Position numbers and translations under genes: made by a program
Part shown: positions 35,554-47,351 of the stretch, piece by piece
Position numbering within the stretch: position 1 is the first letter of the stretch
Layout: each line of letters begins with the position of its first letter
The notes under the pieces: model-generated
The model's input: the letters and a program-made list of their open reading frames with translations, nothing else
Told to the model about the DNA's origin: nothing
Databases searched by the model: none
Assembly: GCA_958450325.1 (NCBI GenBank)
Contig: OY288259.1
Span: 25,786,734 to 25,850,733 of the forward strand
Reading direction: 5' to 3'
From: Agrostemma githago
Lineage: Eukaryota; Streptophyta; Magnoliopsida; Caryophyllales; Caryophyllaceae
Length of the DNA: 64,000 bases

Positions 35554-38184
35554 GACTGAGGCTTGGACAAGGCGAAATTCAAAGTAGCTACAAGGCCAAT
35601 CGAGGATTAAGACCTGGAAGACTTCCGGTCGGGTCGTTTATAGTCCATTAGACTTGCGTGAAAGGGCCCGCCAACCATAAGATAGAAATCATACCTGAGT
35701 TCTGTCGTCGGGAATAGCTCCGTGGGACTTGTTTTTTTTTAAGCCCTGGGTGTATCTATCTGCAGATACATCCCATCTTGGAGCTGCGCGGGAGCTTGCC
35801 TAAGAAGCCCTGGGTGTGTTCGTTCGCAGACACATCCCGATCCAAAATTACGCGGGGAATCGGACTTGTCGTATAAGTCCTGGGTGTGCCTATATATGGG
35901 CCCATCCAATGTTATTTCGGGAAAATGTCACCTTTGGCTTTCCGCTGGGGAGATATGTGAGTTGCGCAGGCGTGCTTCTGAAGCCTTGAGTTGCATGTAA
36001 CATTTAGGTAGAACACGACTCGCGCTGGGGAATAAAAAACTTGATATTCCGTTAGGAAGCCAAGCTGGTACCTGAAATATTAGATATATAGGCAGAAATA
36101 GCAAATATAGTAGATAGCATACAGGAAATGCAGTTAGCATCTATAGACTGACTTGCGCCGGGGAAAATGATTTTTGCTTTATTTTGAAATCGAAGTCCTG
36201 AAAGAAACTCACGTGCTAGGAGATGGGTTTTCAAAATTGAAAAGGGTAGAAAAGAAATTTGCAGTTTAAATAGGCTGACATTTGACCTTGTCGAAAAGGA
36301 TTTTCTCAAATGGCTAAGTTTTGCAAATTTCAAAGTAAGAATTTGAAGAAAGAGGTCTACCGATAGACTTGACCCTGGACGCGACAGGACTAGCTGACAG
36401 ACACAAGCTGGACTCTCAGGGGTTGGACCGTGACTCGGTAGGGGGTGGGCCGCCTAAGATGACAAGACTCTTAAGTTGCGCTATTCCGGAGCCTAGGCGA
36501 GTGGCAACACGGTCTAACATCAAAATGGGAAGTGTGTGTTATAGGGGAATTGCAGTAATCTGTAATGAGACTATTGTAGTCTAGTGCTCTTCTGGATTTT
36601 TGATTTTAGGGTACATTCCCAAAGTGGGTATTGCTTCGAGTCCTAACAAATTCTCGTCTTCGACTAAGCCGAGTACTAGGACACACTATAGAAAGGAGGC
36701 TAGATCTTGAAAGTATTTAGTTTATGTGAGTGGATGGAGAACTTCGGTCTAGGAGAAGCCCCCAGGATGACAAAGCTAGCTGTTGAGAACATGACAGTGT
36801 CGTGATAGGAATGACGGTGCTTTTTGAATGTGTGTCAATGTGGGTGGTTGTGCCTCTGTTGAAAGGCTGCCTACGTATTCACGTGTAGTGAAATCAAACC
36901 AAGCCGTAGTTCAGTGTTGAAAGATATATTATGATGCCTAGTCTATTAGGGCTTTGTGTGTAACTAGCCATAGCGATGGTGTAAGCTAGGTTCATTCCAA
37001 ATGATGTCTTGATCAGAAGGCTAGAATGGTTAGGATGTTAATCCTATGACTGTGAGCGTTCTCCGGGGTAGCCCCCAGAGGTGGTGTGAACTATTTGGGC
37101 ATGTTCCATGCCAACCGCAAGTTGAGTTCCCGTGTTTGGGGCTGGTAACTGGTTTGGATGTTTTTGGAAATGTGGAGCTAGATCGTAAGTGGCTTCGATG
37201 TTTTGACATCTGGAGCTTGATTTTGTGGAGCTAAAGTTTCGAGGGTAAGGTATTGTAATATGGTAGGAAAGGGAAGAAGTCGAGTAAAAATGACTTGGAC
37301 TTCGATCGGGCAGGTTTGATAATGCGGGATCTGGTTTCCATGTCTGGCCCTAATGGTTAGGGTGTATCCTATGGAGCTTGAATCCTCAAAATTCCGGGTT
37401 GTCTCTTAGCCTAGGTCTCGAGAAGGTCTTGAGGGTTGTAATGTGGGAAGACTAGATGTGGTGTTAGCTGACCAGCTTGGCCGATTCTCCCCTGTTTGGT
37501 GGTATGGGTTTTGATGATTTTTGAATTGACCATACCCCGGTCAAAGGACTTTCACTTGGGTTGACCGTTGACCCCAATCATGGGTTTTTGAATATTTTTG
37601 TAGTTGGTTGACCTCTTAGCCCCGGTCTAGTTGACCGTTTAACTTTAGTCATGGATGCCTTTTTTTGATGATGGCCTGCTTTTTTTTTTGGCCTTTTGCT
37701 TTTTTTTTTCTCTTGGACTTTTGATTTTTTTTGTCCAGCTTTTTTTCTTTTTTTCTGTCGGTCAGACTAACACCTAAGTTAGGGATTGGTTGATCTTATT
37801 GAATGGGTATTTATTGTGGGAAATGGGCTTGCCTCCCGTCTTGAACCCAAACTAGGAGACTACCTAGATTTGTCATAGGATTTGACACCGCTCCCTAGGG
37901 GTAGTTATGTGGCTTTCTATGTCAGACATGGAACAGGTAAAGAAAAACACAGGTCTCAATATCCTGCAGTCATTATAGACGTGCCTATAATAGTCACGTG
38001 CATGTGCTCACAGTGTATGACGGTGTTCATCATATTCTCGGAAACACATAAGGAAGGTATATATGAAAAATAAAAAAGTTGATTTTATTGAATTTTGAAA
38101 AAGAGGACAGAATACAACTGACTCTGACTCTGACTTTGACTTTGGAAAAAATAGCACATTCTAGACTCGGACTCAGACTCGGAC
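35554..38184 (-). other. 3' non-coding region of T2
   Basis: About 2.6 kb without domains between gag and the polypurine tract. It includes tandem hairpin units at 35742-35910 and T-rich tracts near 37680-37750. Next to gag is a Ser/Glu-type repeat (GACTCTGACTCTGAC-like, about 38115-38180), resembling the repeat in T1 pol at 14523-14570. Confidence 0.7.
35742..35910. repeat. Three tandem hairpin-forming units
   Basis: Units start at 35742, 35804 and 35875 with AAG(C/T)CCTGGGTGT. Units 1 and 2 can form hairpins: TGTATCT with AGATACA, and TGTGT with ACACA, each inside GGG...CCC. The third is weaker. Confidence 0.6.
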
Positions 38185-39045
38185 TTAAACCAAACCTAAA
38201 CTCTCGGATGGTGTTGTCAATTCAGTTTCTAAGGACTTAAGTTGATGTCCAGTATAGCCTCCAATAGACGCTTCACCCAGATCTTCATTTTGCTGAAGAT
38301 CATCTTCAATCTTAGTGCCCATTTCAGTTAAAGTGGCAAAGTTGGGTATGATAGCATACCAGAGATGGACCCGGTAGGAAGGGAGAAGGTTCTTGACAAA
38401 GGCCTCCACTAAAGTTTTTTCATTGGGCTTTTCCACCAGCTTCACACTTGCGGCCCTCCAGCATTGAAGGTACTTGGTGAAACCTTCTTTGGGCTCTTGG
38501 GCCATGACCTCCAGAGTACGCATCGTAGTCTGGATCTCGGTATTATCAGCGTAATTCCGAGCGAACTCTGTTACCACATCATCCCAAGTCTTGTACTTCT
38601 TGGAGTCTAACCTGTAGTACTAGGCTTTCCGGTGCTTCTCGAGGGAAGAAGCAAACAAGTGCTTGAACATGGTGAGTTTCACCCCCTTGACAGCCATGAA
38701 CTCCTTGAAAGCCCGAATGTGATGAACCGGATCTTCATTACCCTCAAACATCGGTATGCCCGTAAGGTTGAGGTTGGCGGGTAGCTCGTCATTCAGAGGC
38801 GAATAGGAACGAGCGTTTTCCATATGGATCGAGTTATTCGTTGACGAATGGACCTGTTCTTCAAGTTTGCGAACGGCGCTGACCAGTTCAGCTATGGGCC
38901 CGGTGGTTTCATTCCCGACCATAGGAGTCCCTTGCTCCAAGGCACTCAAACGAGTGGCAATGGCGGTTTGGTCGGTCCTGATAGCTGTCAGTTGGGCCTC
39001 CATCTTAGCCAGTGAAGCGGTCAGTTGGTCTAAGGTTTCTTGCAT
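38185..39045 (-). pseudogene. gag: Tat gag of T2
   Basis: This 287-codon frame is homologous to T1 gag: MQETLDQLTASLAKM-type coiled N-terminus, then LTGIPMFEG, DPVHHIRAF, and RTLEVMAQEPKEGFTKYLQ uninterrupted across the point where T1 gag carries the solo LTR. One in-frame TAG at 38620-38622 replaces the Trp of KAWFYRLD. The end is LKSLETELTTPSESLGLV and a stop, unrelated to T1 beyond about residue 260. That marks the internal deletion that removed pol. Confidence 0.88.
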
Positions 39046-41003
39046 TTTCTGGCGTCTGGTTACCGGTGGCTTGTCTGTAAGAATACCGCGTTATCAGAAA
39101 AGTTGCTTCGGATCTCAAATTCGCCAAGGCGTAGGAAATAGCGCGGGAGGAGAGACAACTCCAGTTTGACTCAGGTTAGACTCTCCTAAGACAAATGTGT
39201 AGGGTACAATTCTCAAAGTGACCGTGATTAACACTCCATCGGAGAATACTCCCCAAGTGAGACTAAAGACTCAGATAGGACTCAGATGGTTTGACATCTA
39301 AGTGACTTAAAAGTGGGGTACGTGAGACACGTGTAAGAAATGACCCTTAGAGAAATCGTGATTGATCGCTCTGCTGAAGGGTAGCCCCCGAGTGGGATTG
39401 AAGACTTTGTTACGACTCGAGTGTTGGACGAGTGACCCTTAGACGTAAGGATCACGAACCTTTTGTTATAGGGCTATGCCTTGTAAAAGGTTGACTCGGC
39501 CTTGAGGAAAATCAGACGGGGTAAGGGAAGAAACTTGCGATGTAAGATCGGCAGAGTTTCGACGCTGTAGACCTTCGACGACTTGACCCGAATAAGGGTG
39601 GCCCTGCGATTTAGGGTAGACCCTTAAGTTAAAGGACTTTCGAATTGGTATGACTCGACTAACGGATTGAAAGACGGGCGAAATTCCCTTAGGAAGGGTC
39701 GTGGAGACCGTCCTGCTGGAGGGAAGGATCGCGTAGGACTTTCTAGTTTGGACTCAAGTGTGTAAATGGGCTTTCCATGGTAGGGGTATGCCCTACGTTG
39801 GTTACCCTTGCCTTAGTCAAATAAGGCGGACTGGGATAGGGAGAAAACCCGCGATGTAAGATCGACGGAGTTTCGACGCTATAGACCTCCGACGACTCAT
39901 GACAAGACCTGACACTGCTAAATACGGGAAGTCTTAAGAAGAGGAAAGTTTTGAAAAGGTAGTTGGAATTCCGAGAAAATCGGCGGATGGCCCAATTTTT
40001 TGAAACCGACAAAATGCCATCGGGCCGCAATTTTGAAGTTCTGAAAATATTTTTTGAGTTTTGGAATGGATAGCATACCGGCTAGAAATAGGCTATTTTG
40101 AGTAAAATCATAGTCCTAAATTCGGTAGCTTCCCGGGTTTTGAAAAATGATTGAACTTTTGAAAATTGAGAAGATGGTCCTGAAATTGGCAGTGGGCCAA
40201 TAGGACCGGGTTTTTGAAAAGTTGAATATTTGAAATTTTGAAAGTTTGAATATCGAAAAAAAGAATTTCCTACAATTTGAAAATCGAAGATGAGATCCCG
40301 AAGATTTGAAAATCGAAAACGGCATCTCAAAAATTTGACAATTGAAAATGGCATCTCAGAAATATTGAAAATCGAAAAATGACATTTCGAGAATTTGAAA
40401 ATCGCAAATGGCATCACGATGATTTGAAAATCGGAATTGAATTTTGAAAATTCGAAAATCGAATGGTGGATCGGGAATTCGAATTTTGAAATGGGCAGCA
40501 TGCCGAGTAGAAAATAGGCTTGTTTTGAGTCAAATCTTAAGTCTAAATTTCGGCAGCTTTCCGAGTTTTTTGAAAATTGAATATTTTTGGAAAATATGCA
40601 TTTTTTTGAAAATGACGGTTTTTGAAAACGACACGGAAACCAAGTAGCACATAGTCATGCAAGCATTATGACGACACCATGTATGCTTTACACTAAGTCT
40701 CGGTCGGTCTATACAGGGTCTATACCAGTGCACATAGCCTATCCGAGAATCGGGACGGACTTCCTAAGTCGAGTTGAGCTTAGAACATGCCGCGAAACCC
40801 ATACGAATCGACTATGAAGACCTTTGACGTATCCATGTTGGAGTATATCACGGTATAGTGGGACGTCGGTCACCAGTACCGGCCCGGGAAAAAATAGGGT
40901 TATGCATGAACCGTAAAACTAAAACGCGTATTGTACTAGTCAAACGATTTCTATTCGAGTCTCACCCTGAGGATGCCGATGGTAAGTCACGCATCAGTTA
41001 ATC
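39046..41003 (-). other. 5' leader of T2
   Basis: About 2 kb of non-coding leader between the primer-binding region and gag. The part from about 40144 to 39046 matches T1 8204-8825. A 29-bp tandem array lies at 40275-40434. Confidence 0.7.
40275..40434 (-). repeat. 29-bp tandem array in T2 leader
   Basis: About 5.5 units starting at 40275, 40304, 40333, 40364, 40393 and 40422, each beginning ATTTGAAAATCGAAA or close to it and followed by GGCATCTC-like sequence. Confidence 0.85.
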
Positions 41004-41022
41004 CCCAGTGGATTTGCCAAAT
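41004..41022 (-). other. Putative primer-binding region of T2
   Basis: Just after the LTR end TCCACA the minus strand reads TTTGGCAAATCCACTGGGGA. The TGGC start and GGGGA end suit a tRNA-complementary site; I cannot assign the tRNA. Confidence 0.5.
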
Positions 41023-42064
41023 TGTGGACTTGACATAGGTCCACCCCGACGCGGCCACGCGCAGGTTTGGGGAGGCGAATGAATCTCATGTGAGATGGGT
41101 CGAATTGAAATTTAAATCGAAGTGGAGTCGCCACCGAACTTTGTGGGAGTTCTAGCCCGTTCGAACCCCCTCTATATCTTAGTGGGTCATGCACAAAGTA
41201 TGGCCCATTCGGATGTCAGAGTTTATTGGATTCGTCCCTTTGCACTCGATCGAGTGGGCTAGGCACTCAATCGAGTGCCCCTAGTACGAACTAGGGTTCG
41301 TTTCGCAATTTGTTATAGATTTCGAAATTGCTTTTCGATTTTGGGAAATCGATAATTTTGTCGAGTCGGGCAAAAATATTGTATGCTTTGTGCTCGATTT
41401 GGATTTTGATACTCGTCGTATCCGATATTTGATTATGGATTCAATATCGAATACTTAGAGCGAGATCGAAAAAAAGATGTTGTGAGTTGTTTTAAATCGA
41501 ACTAAAACGGAATCGATTATCTCCGCGTTTATAGTGTCGTTATTAATTCTTTCGAATCATGTGACAACTATTTTAGCATCAACGAATTCGTATTAGTTAG
41601 ATTTATTGACTAATTCATTTAGATACGACATCCAACTATTGAGTTGGTATCGAATCTAAAGAACGACACTTTATATTTGCTTGAATAAAAAAAAAGACAT
41701 GATTCCCTCCGCATCTCGACATCGTAGCGAATCCTTGCGGATTATATGATGTCAGATCCGCATCAACAGGTTTCGACTTGACTTAAATAAAAGTGTTTTG
41801 ATTCGAAATAGTTTTAAAATCGATGAATATGCGATATTGATGATGACAATGAAACGTGACTAACGACGCAACAAAGGAAAAAAAACGTTATTGTTGATGT
41901 TGACTCGCTTCAACAATCAAATACTTGGGGTGTCGTCGGGATAAGCAACCGTCAACATCGGGGGCAATACCCTCGTATATTCGGATTTCCTTATCCTGTC
42001 ATCCCTTGTATTCGACACGAATTAGCGAGTGTTTTAATGTCTTAATACTAGTAATATTAGAAAT
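41023..42064 (-). repeat. Partial 5' LTR of T2 with internal deletion
   Basis: Two LTR parts are joined near 41243, where an ACTCGATCGAGT palindrome directly meets GCAAAGGG. About 0.9 kb present in the solo LTR is missing there. The outer end is replaced at 42065 by a CACTA-type terminus. GGTGGCGACTCC lies near 41130, inside the LTR. Confidence 0.8.
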
Positions 42065-42350
42065 CACTAGTACAAAAATGACATTTGACAAATAGATAAT
42101 ACAACGGTTGTTGGAAATAACCATTGCATATTTCAAAAGGCAACGGTTATTAGGGAACGACCGATGCAAAATGTTTATATAAAACATAACTGCATCAGTC
42201 AGGATATACGACCGATGCGAAATGTATTGGTAAAACTTAATCGCATCAGTCAAGATATATGACCGTTGTATAATAACATCAGTCAAAATTTACGACCGAT
42301 GCGAAAAACTTTTACTTTGTATATATAATAAGGAGTATCTAACACAACGG
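42065..42350 (+). mobile_element. Left terminus of a CACTA-type DNA transposon
   Basis: Starts CACTAGTACAAAAATGAC inside the T2 LTR. It is followed by subterminal repeats of the type ACGACCGATGCGAAA in both orientations (about 42155-42310), which CACTA transposases are known to bind. No matching inverted right terminus was found; the terminus at 47351 differs in sequence. Confidence 0.65.
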
Positions 42351-42399
42351 TCAACGGTCATTATAACCGTCACGTAATAACATGACCATATATTAATTA

Positions 42400-42455
42400 C
42401 TCCCTCTTTATTTTTTTATATGACGTTTTGTTTTTTTGAGGTGAGACTTTGACTT

Positions 42456-42543
<88 letters not shown>

Positions 42544-42710
42544 ATATTATTCAAAAAAATTTGAAAAATTGCATCATAAAATTTCTTACGAAAAGAGTTT
42601 TCAAATGAGTATACATTTCATAATATTTTTTATTATGTTGTGAGAGATATTGAATTGATAAAAGGTTGTCTCAAAAAATGAAAATGACTTCTATTAAAAA
42701 ACAGAGGGAG
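42400..42710. mobile_element. Stowaway-type MITE with internal TA microsatellite
   Basis: Flanked by TA on both sides (42398-42399 and 42711-42712). The left end CTCCCTCTTTATTTTTT and the reversed right end CTCCCTCTGTTTTTTA match well, and the match continues to GACGTTTTG/GTCATTTTC and TTTTTTGAG. This is the Tc1/mariner-derived Stowaway pattern. A (TA)n run fills 42460-42548. Confidence 0.85.
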
Positions 42711-44165
42711 TAATATATATACCCTATTACCCACCCAGCTATGTACTTAATAAATATAATCATTATAAGTTAACACCTCAGCAATTTTATTTTTTAATCC
42801 TCTCATCAATAATCAACCCCCCGCCTCATCGTCAACTTTCTAAACCCTAGATTCATCATCCGACCACCGACCACCGACCACCGCAAGCTATTCCTCATCC
42901 TCCGATGATCACGCTCCCCTTCCGTGCTTCCATCCACCACACTCTCTTTTGCCTGAATCCCCCACTGTTACTCTGCCTTCGCATTTGCTTCCTGCTCCGC
43001 CTCTAACTCCGTCAACGACGGCCAACGCGTGTATCTCGTTCCTCTCCGGTAAAGGATATGCTAATTAATTAATCTATTGATTGACTATAGTAGTTAGCAA
43101 AGTTTTATTGATGTTTGTATTATCCAAGTTTTGTGATTGAGATGGAGTATTATTTAGGTTTGAATTAGAGGGAGCTCAGTGAATTATATGTGAAATAAGT
43201 GTTCTATAAGTTGTTGTAGTTTATTCTAATTGTTTTGATTTTGCATTTAATATTAGCCTCTTGTTTTCTTGTACTTTCGATGTTTTTTTATTGATTTGGT
43301 GTTGAATGAATCATGAAAGTTGGTAAATATGTTCAACTATAAACCTCGATGTATATCATTGAGAGGTATTACACCCTAATTACCGAGTTTTCTTGTTCGA
43401 TTGTTTGTTTTCATTTTTTGTGAGCGGTATTTTGATCACTGTGTAACGAATTACTGTATTCTTATTATTCTGTTATGATAATGTGGGTTTTTCTGCTGAT
43501 TAAATCATGATTGTAGTGATGGTTGCAGAAGCATAATCGAGTAGTCAATTAAGAGTTTTGACGAATTATCGATTACTCCCTTTGTCCTTCTCATTTTTAT
43601 CGTCTTCGTTTCAGTTCCGCGTCTATTAAAGTCTTCGATAGATATTTTAGTATGTCCTGATGGCAGTGGATTGAAGGGCAGGGATCAAAGTCACGTTGGT
43701 GTCATCCAACTATGGACTCATACGCCTCTCTTTGAGACTAGAGAGGTGATAATAATAATTCATGTCTTTCAATAATCTCCGTTTGCTCCCTTTCTCTTTT
43801 AAACTGATAATTGTACCAATTTAATCAACTATGATTAGTGATGTTGATTGTGTGGTCTACTAAAGATTAATGAACTCTTAAGCAAGATTTTGATGATGAT
43901 GACGCAGTTGAAGAAGTCCGGGCCATTGGTTTCTGGAGTGGGTTCGTTGGCTCCACGGAGGTACTTAAAAGACTTCAAACGTAAAAAACTATCAAAATAT
44001 ACTAACTTAGTATGGTTTTTGCAATATCGAATAGTTCATTTGTTGTGATTCATATGCACAATTCATCAGCATAATTTTGCTGCCAATAGTCAGAAATGCA
44101 TCCTGCACCCCCCCCCCTCCCCCACACACACACATAATTCTTCGTATGAATGAAATTAAGATGGA
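42711..44165 (+). other. Possible captured exon-intron fragments, function unknown
   Basis: 42780-43049 is pyrimidine-rich and GC-richer than its surroundings, like a plant 5' UTR and first exon. It is followed by a splice-donor-like CCGGTAAAGG and a T-rich intron-like stretch. A second exon-like piece at about 43899-43962 reads LKKSGPLVSGVGSLAPRR before GTACTT. No family is recognised. It could be cargo or 5' coding sequence of the CACTA element. A half Stowaway-like end (TACTCCCTTTGTCC) is at 43574. Confidence 0.3.
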
Positions 44166-47100
44166 TGGAAGAATTAGATGAACAAAATCACCTTTTCGCG
44201 GCATTTTTTTTTTGTATTTCGTGGCGATTCTATTCGACGCGAAAGGTTTCCCCAACGATTGTGTATTCGTTGAGGTAGGCGGCGTTGCCGTAGCCTTTCG
44301 CATCGAATAATCTATTCGTTGGGTTAGCTTCTTAAAATCGACGCGAAAGAAGATGAGGTTTAGCGGCGATTTTTGTGTCAATTATTATTGATACGGTAAA
44401 CGATTTGATTTTCCGAGTAATAAGAATTGTAGCGATTGTATTCGACACGATAAGTACAATAAAATGTAATTTGATGACAATTGCACTAATTGTATTCGAC
44501 ATGATAAGTACTATTAAATATCATCTATTTACAATTGTATTCGACGCAATAAATACTGCAAAACATCATCTATGACAATAGTAACAATTGTATTAGACAC
44601 GATATGTTATATAATTGCAACCATATAGTAAATTGGTATCGATTTCATTCGATACAAAATATCATTTCTATCTCTCAAATACAATGCGAAAATAAAAAAG
44701 ACAAGTTAAAAAACATGATTCTTTTATATTACTCATAAAATCCCAAAAATTATATGTATACAACATCTACTAAATTAAATTAATAAAAATAAGCCCAAAG
44801 TGCAAACGATCTTTTTACAACCTGAAAAAAAATTACAACATCTTTGGCCACCAAAGACGAGCTTCCATCCATGTATTCCGTATCAAGTAGAGTAGTTGCG
44901 CCTCAAAAAACTGCAATAAACAAAGATGATGTATACAAAGTTAATCAGAATTTTTATTCTTTTTTCTGACGTGCTAGTATATAAAATGACAATCAACGCG
45001 TACACACGTATATATAATTGAAAGGTCATTTTAGCATTAATTATAAACCGAAAATTACAAAGTATATCATCATCATACATACTGCAATCTTCTTTAAATC
45101 AAAGATTAATAATCTTGTATCTTCAAATTAGAACTACAACATCATTTTTTCATTCATCCTCAAATGAACTTAAGACGGTCCTATATATATGTTACAGAGT
45201 AGTAATGTAGAAAAGACAAGGGAATTATACATATGCAAGTGACGGAGCCAACTTCGGGCACATTGCACATATCATATATGTTACAACATCATAAAGAAAT
45301 GGTTGTTGCTCAATGGACGATAAAAAGAAACTATTGATTCAACGGAAAGTTAAGAGGGGAATAATATGGTGCTTACAAGCACTTTAATGGCCCCAACCTC
45401 ACTATACATGATGAGGAAGACTCTTTGTGACCATGAGAAAGATCTTTGTGAAGAAGATAAGAAAAACCATGAAAATAATTGACGTAAAAACTTGATACAA
45501 AATTCAGTTCAGTTTAGTTAAAGCATGTTGCATTCCTAAAGAGATCGAAATAAATAGTTGACATAAAAATAACTAAAGAGCTCGATACAAAGTTAGTTAA
45601 GCTAACCTCAACTTAAAAGTATAACCCAACCCGACCCGTATAATCTCACCCCTATTCCGACCCTGACCCTAACCCGACCCCTGACCCGGACAACTTGACC
45701 CTTATTCAACTCGACCCGATCCTTATTTTGACCTGTGTTGTTACATGACTCACATTATATCAGTATATAGCGTATAATATGATTAAGTGAAAATATACAT
45801 TTTTGAATAGAATCATGAAATTGTTTAACAAAGGCGTAAGCGCCGTAAAGTTGCTAATACATGTCTCAATAATGTGTGTAGCCTCGTCTCCGGCTTGTTA
45901 TAGCTTCCACAATCTGCCTACTAGTTTCCTAGAATCCTTAAAGTCAATCCACTTTACAAGTCTAAACTCTAAGATTATAAATTAGTTACTAGCATGGTGT
46001 TCCTTTAATCTCCCCAAACTTGGTACCCTTTTATCTTACGGTTGGAGTGAAGTTACTAATTTTTTGTAGCAATGTCCTGAACTTGTTAGCAACCAGGGTA
46101 TATTTTTGCTCATTCGTCTTGCTACAATAAAGTCATAAAAAAAAAGTCTTGACAATAACTCGTACAAAATACATACATACATACATGTCCAACAAATCGA
46201 TCTCAATTTATAGCTACTGTAAACAAATAAACTAAATTTGACAGACCAAATGAACCAAACAAATAAAGTCGGACTATTAATAATTGATCAGCATACATAC
46301 AAATCAACTGAATTTAATATCCTAAACTAGTGGAATTCTAAATTGAATATCCTAAACTAGTGGAAGAACCCACGACTTACGCCAGTACAAACTACCTACC
46401 AAAGCTAAGCATTATCATTCAATGCCACGTTATTAGGAATTATATTAGTCATGAATTAATTAACCAATTAAATCAACCTTATACTAATACTAATTTTGGA
46501 TCAGAAATCAACAATATCATACGCATACAACAAACCAAATCTCAATTTATAGCAACTGTAAACAATCATTTGAATCTGATAATACAATCATAAATTCGTA
46601 ATAGTAAAAGAGATCAACTTCACAAATTAACAATCCCCAAACAAACAGTCGAGCAACATATACGCTGGTGTAAACTCACAAAATTGAAAATAGAATCAAT
46701 ACGGGTATAGAAAGCAACTTAAATTGAGTGAATGATGCAATGAATCATAAGCGGATAGTAATTATACAATAAGATGAAGATGGATACAATTTCAGTATTT
46801 CGATTACTAGCGAAACAAGAATCCGTAAACTCTTCAACAACGCGATAAATTCTAATTCCATGGTGATACGATCCATCTAAAAGAGATTAACACAAAAAGA
46901 AGTGATAAAAAGTACCTTAATGGGGTGAATTGATAAGCAGGTCCTGCTGTTGAACGAAGAAAGTGAGCGAAACAACAATCGACGACCATTTAATTCCATT
47001 ATTACACTAGTGAAATAACATTTCGTTTTTGGTGATAATCAGCGTAGTTGGAAATCAGGATATGCGATGAATCTAGGGTTCATATATTGAAGTATACAGG

Positions 47101-47351
47101 AGGCGGAAAAGAGGGATCTTGGGTTAGCAGTTCATGATTTGTTTTTTTTCCTTTGGTAATTAGCTAGGTTAAGTGTAGTTTATTAATAGTAGATGAGTAA
47201 TAAGGCTAACACGTCGTTTAAGATATTATATTAGTGTCGATTTTTATTTGGTAGGATAAGTGACTTACTACATGAGTAATTGTGTGTTACTCGTGTCAAT
47301 TATTCAATCGTCACGAAATAATTGACACAAAAAGATGATTTTGTTGTAGTG
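44166..47351 (-). mobile_element. Second CACTA-type element, degenerate
   Basis: The right end is TTGTAGTG at 47351, which reads CACTACAACAAAATCATC inward on the minus strand. A decayed counterpart at about 44172 reads GAACAAAATCACCTTTTCGC on the plus strand. Subterminal repeats of ATTGTATTCGACACGATAAG type occur repeatedly from 44230 to 44665. No transposase is visible in between. A CCCGACCC-rich stretch lies near 45640-45720. The right end lies inside a copia gag gene. Confidence 0.55.

Larger units (their letters stand above)
33327..42064 (-). mobile_element. Gag-only Tat element T2
   Basis: On the minus strand: partial 5' LTR 42064-41023, primer-binding region, leader 41003-39046, gag 39045-38185, 3' non-coding region, polypurine tract, and 3' LTR 35540-33327. 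Protease, RT, RNase H and integrase are all absent, so gag runs almost directly into the 3' region. The LTRs are cut on both outer sides: by element C at 33327 and by a CACTA-type terminus at 42065. Confidence 0.85.

Noticed and set aside
42449..42643. Tyr/Ile-repeat reading frame
   Set aside because: Translation of a (TA)n microsatellite.
46360..46593. 77-codon plus-strand frame
   Set aside because: AT-rich, no family resemblance, and surrounded by equally AT-rich non-coding CACTA interior.
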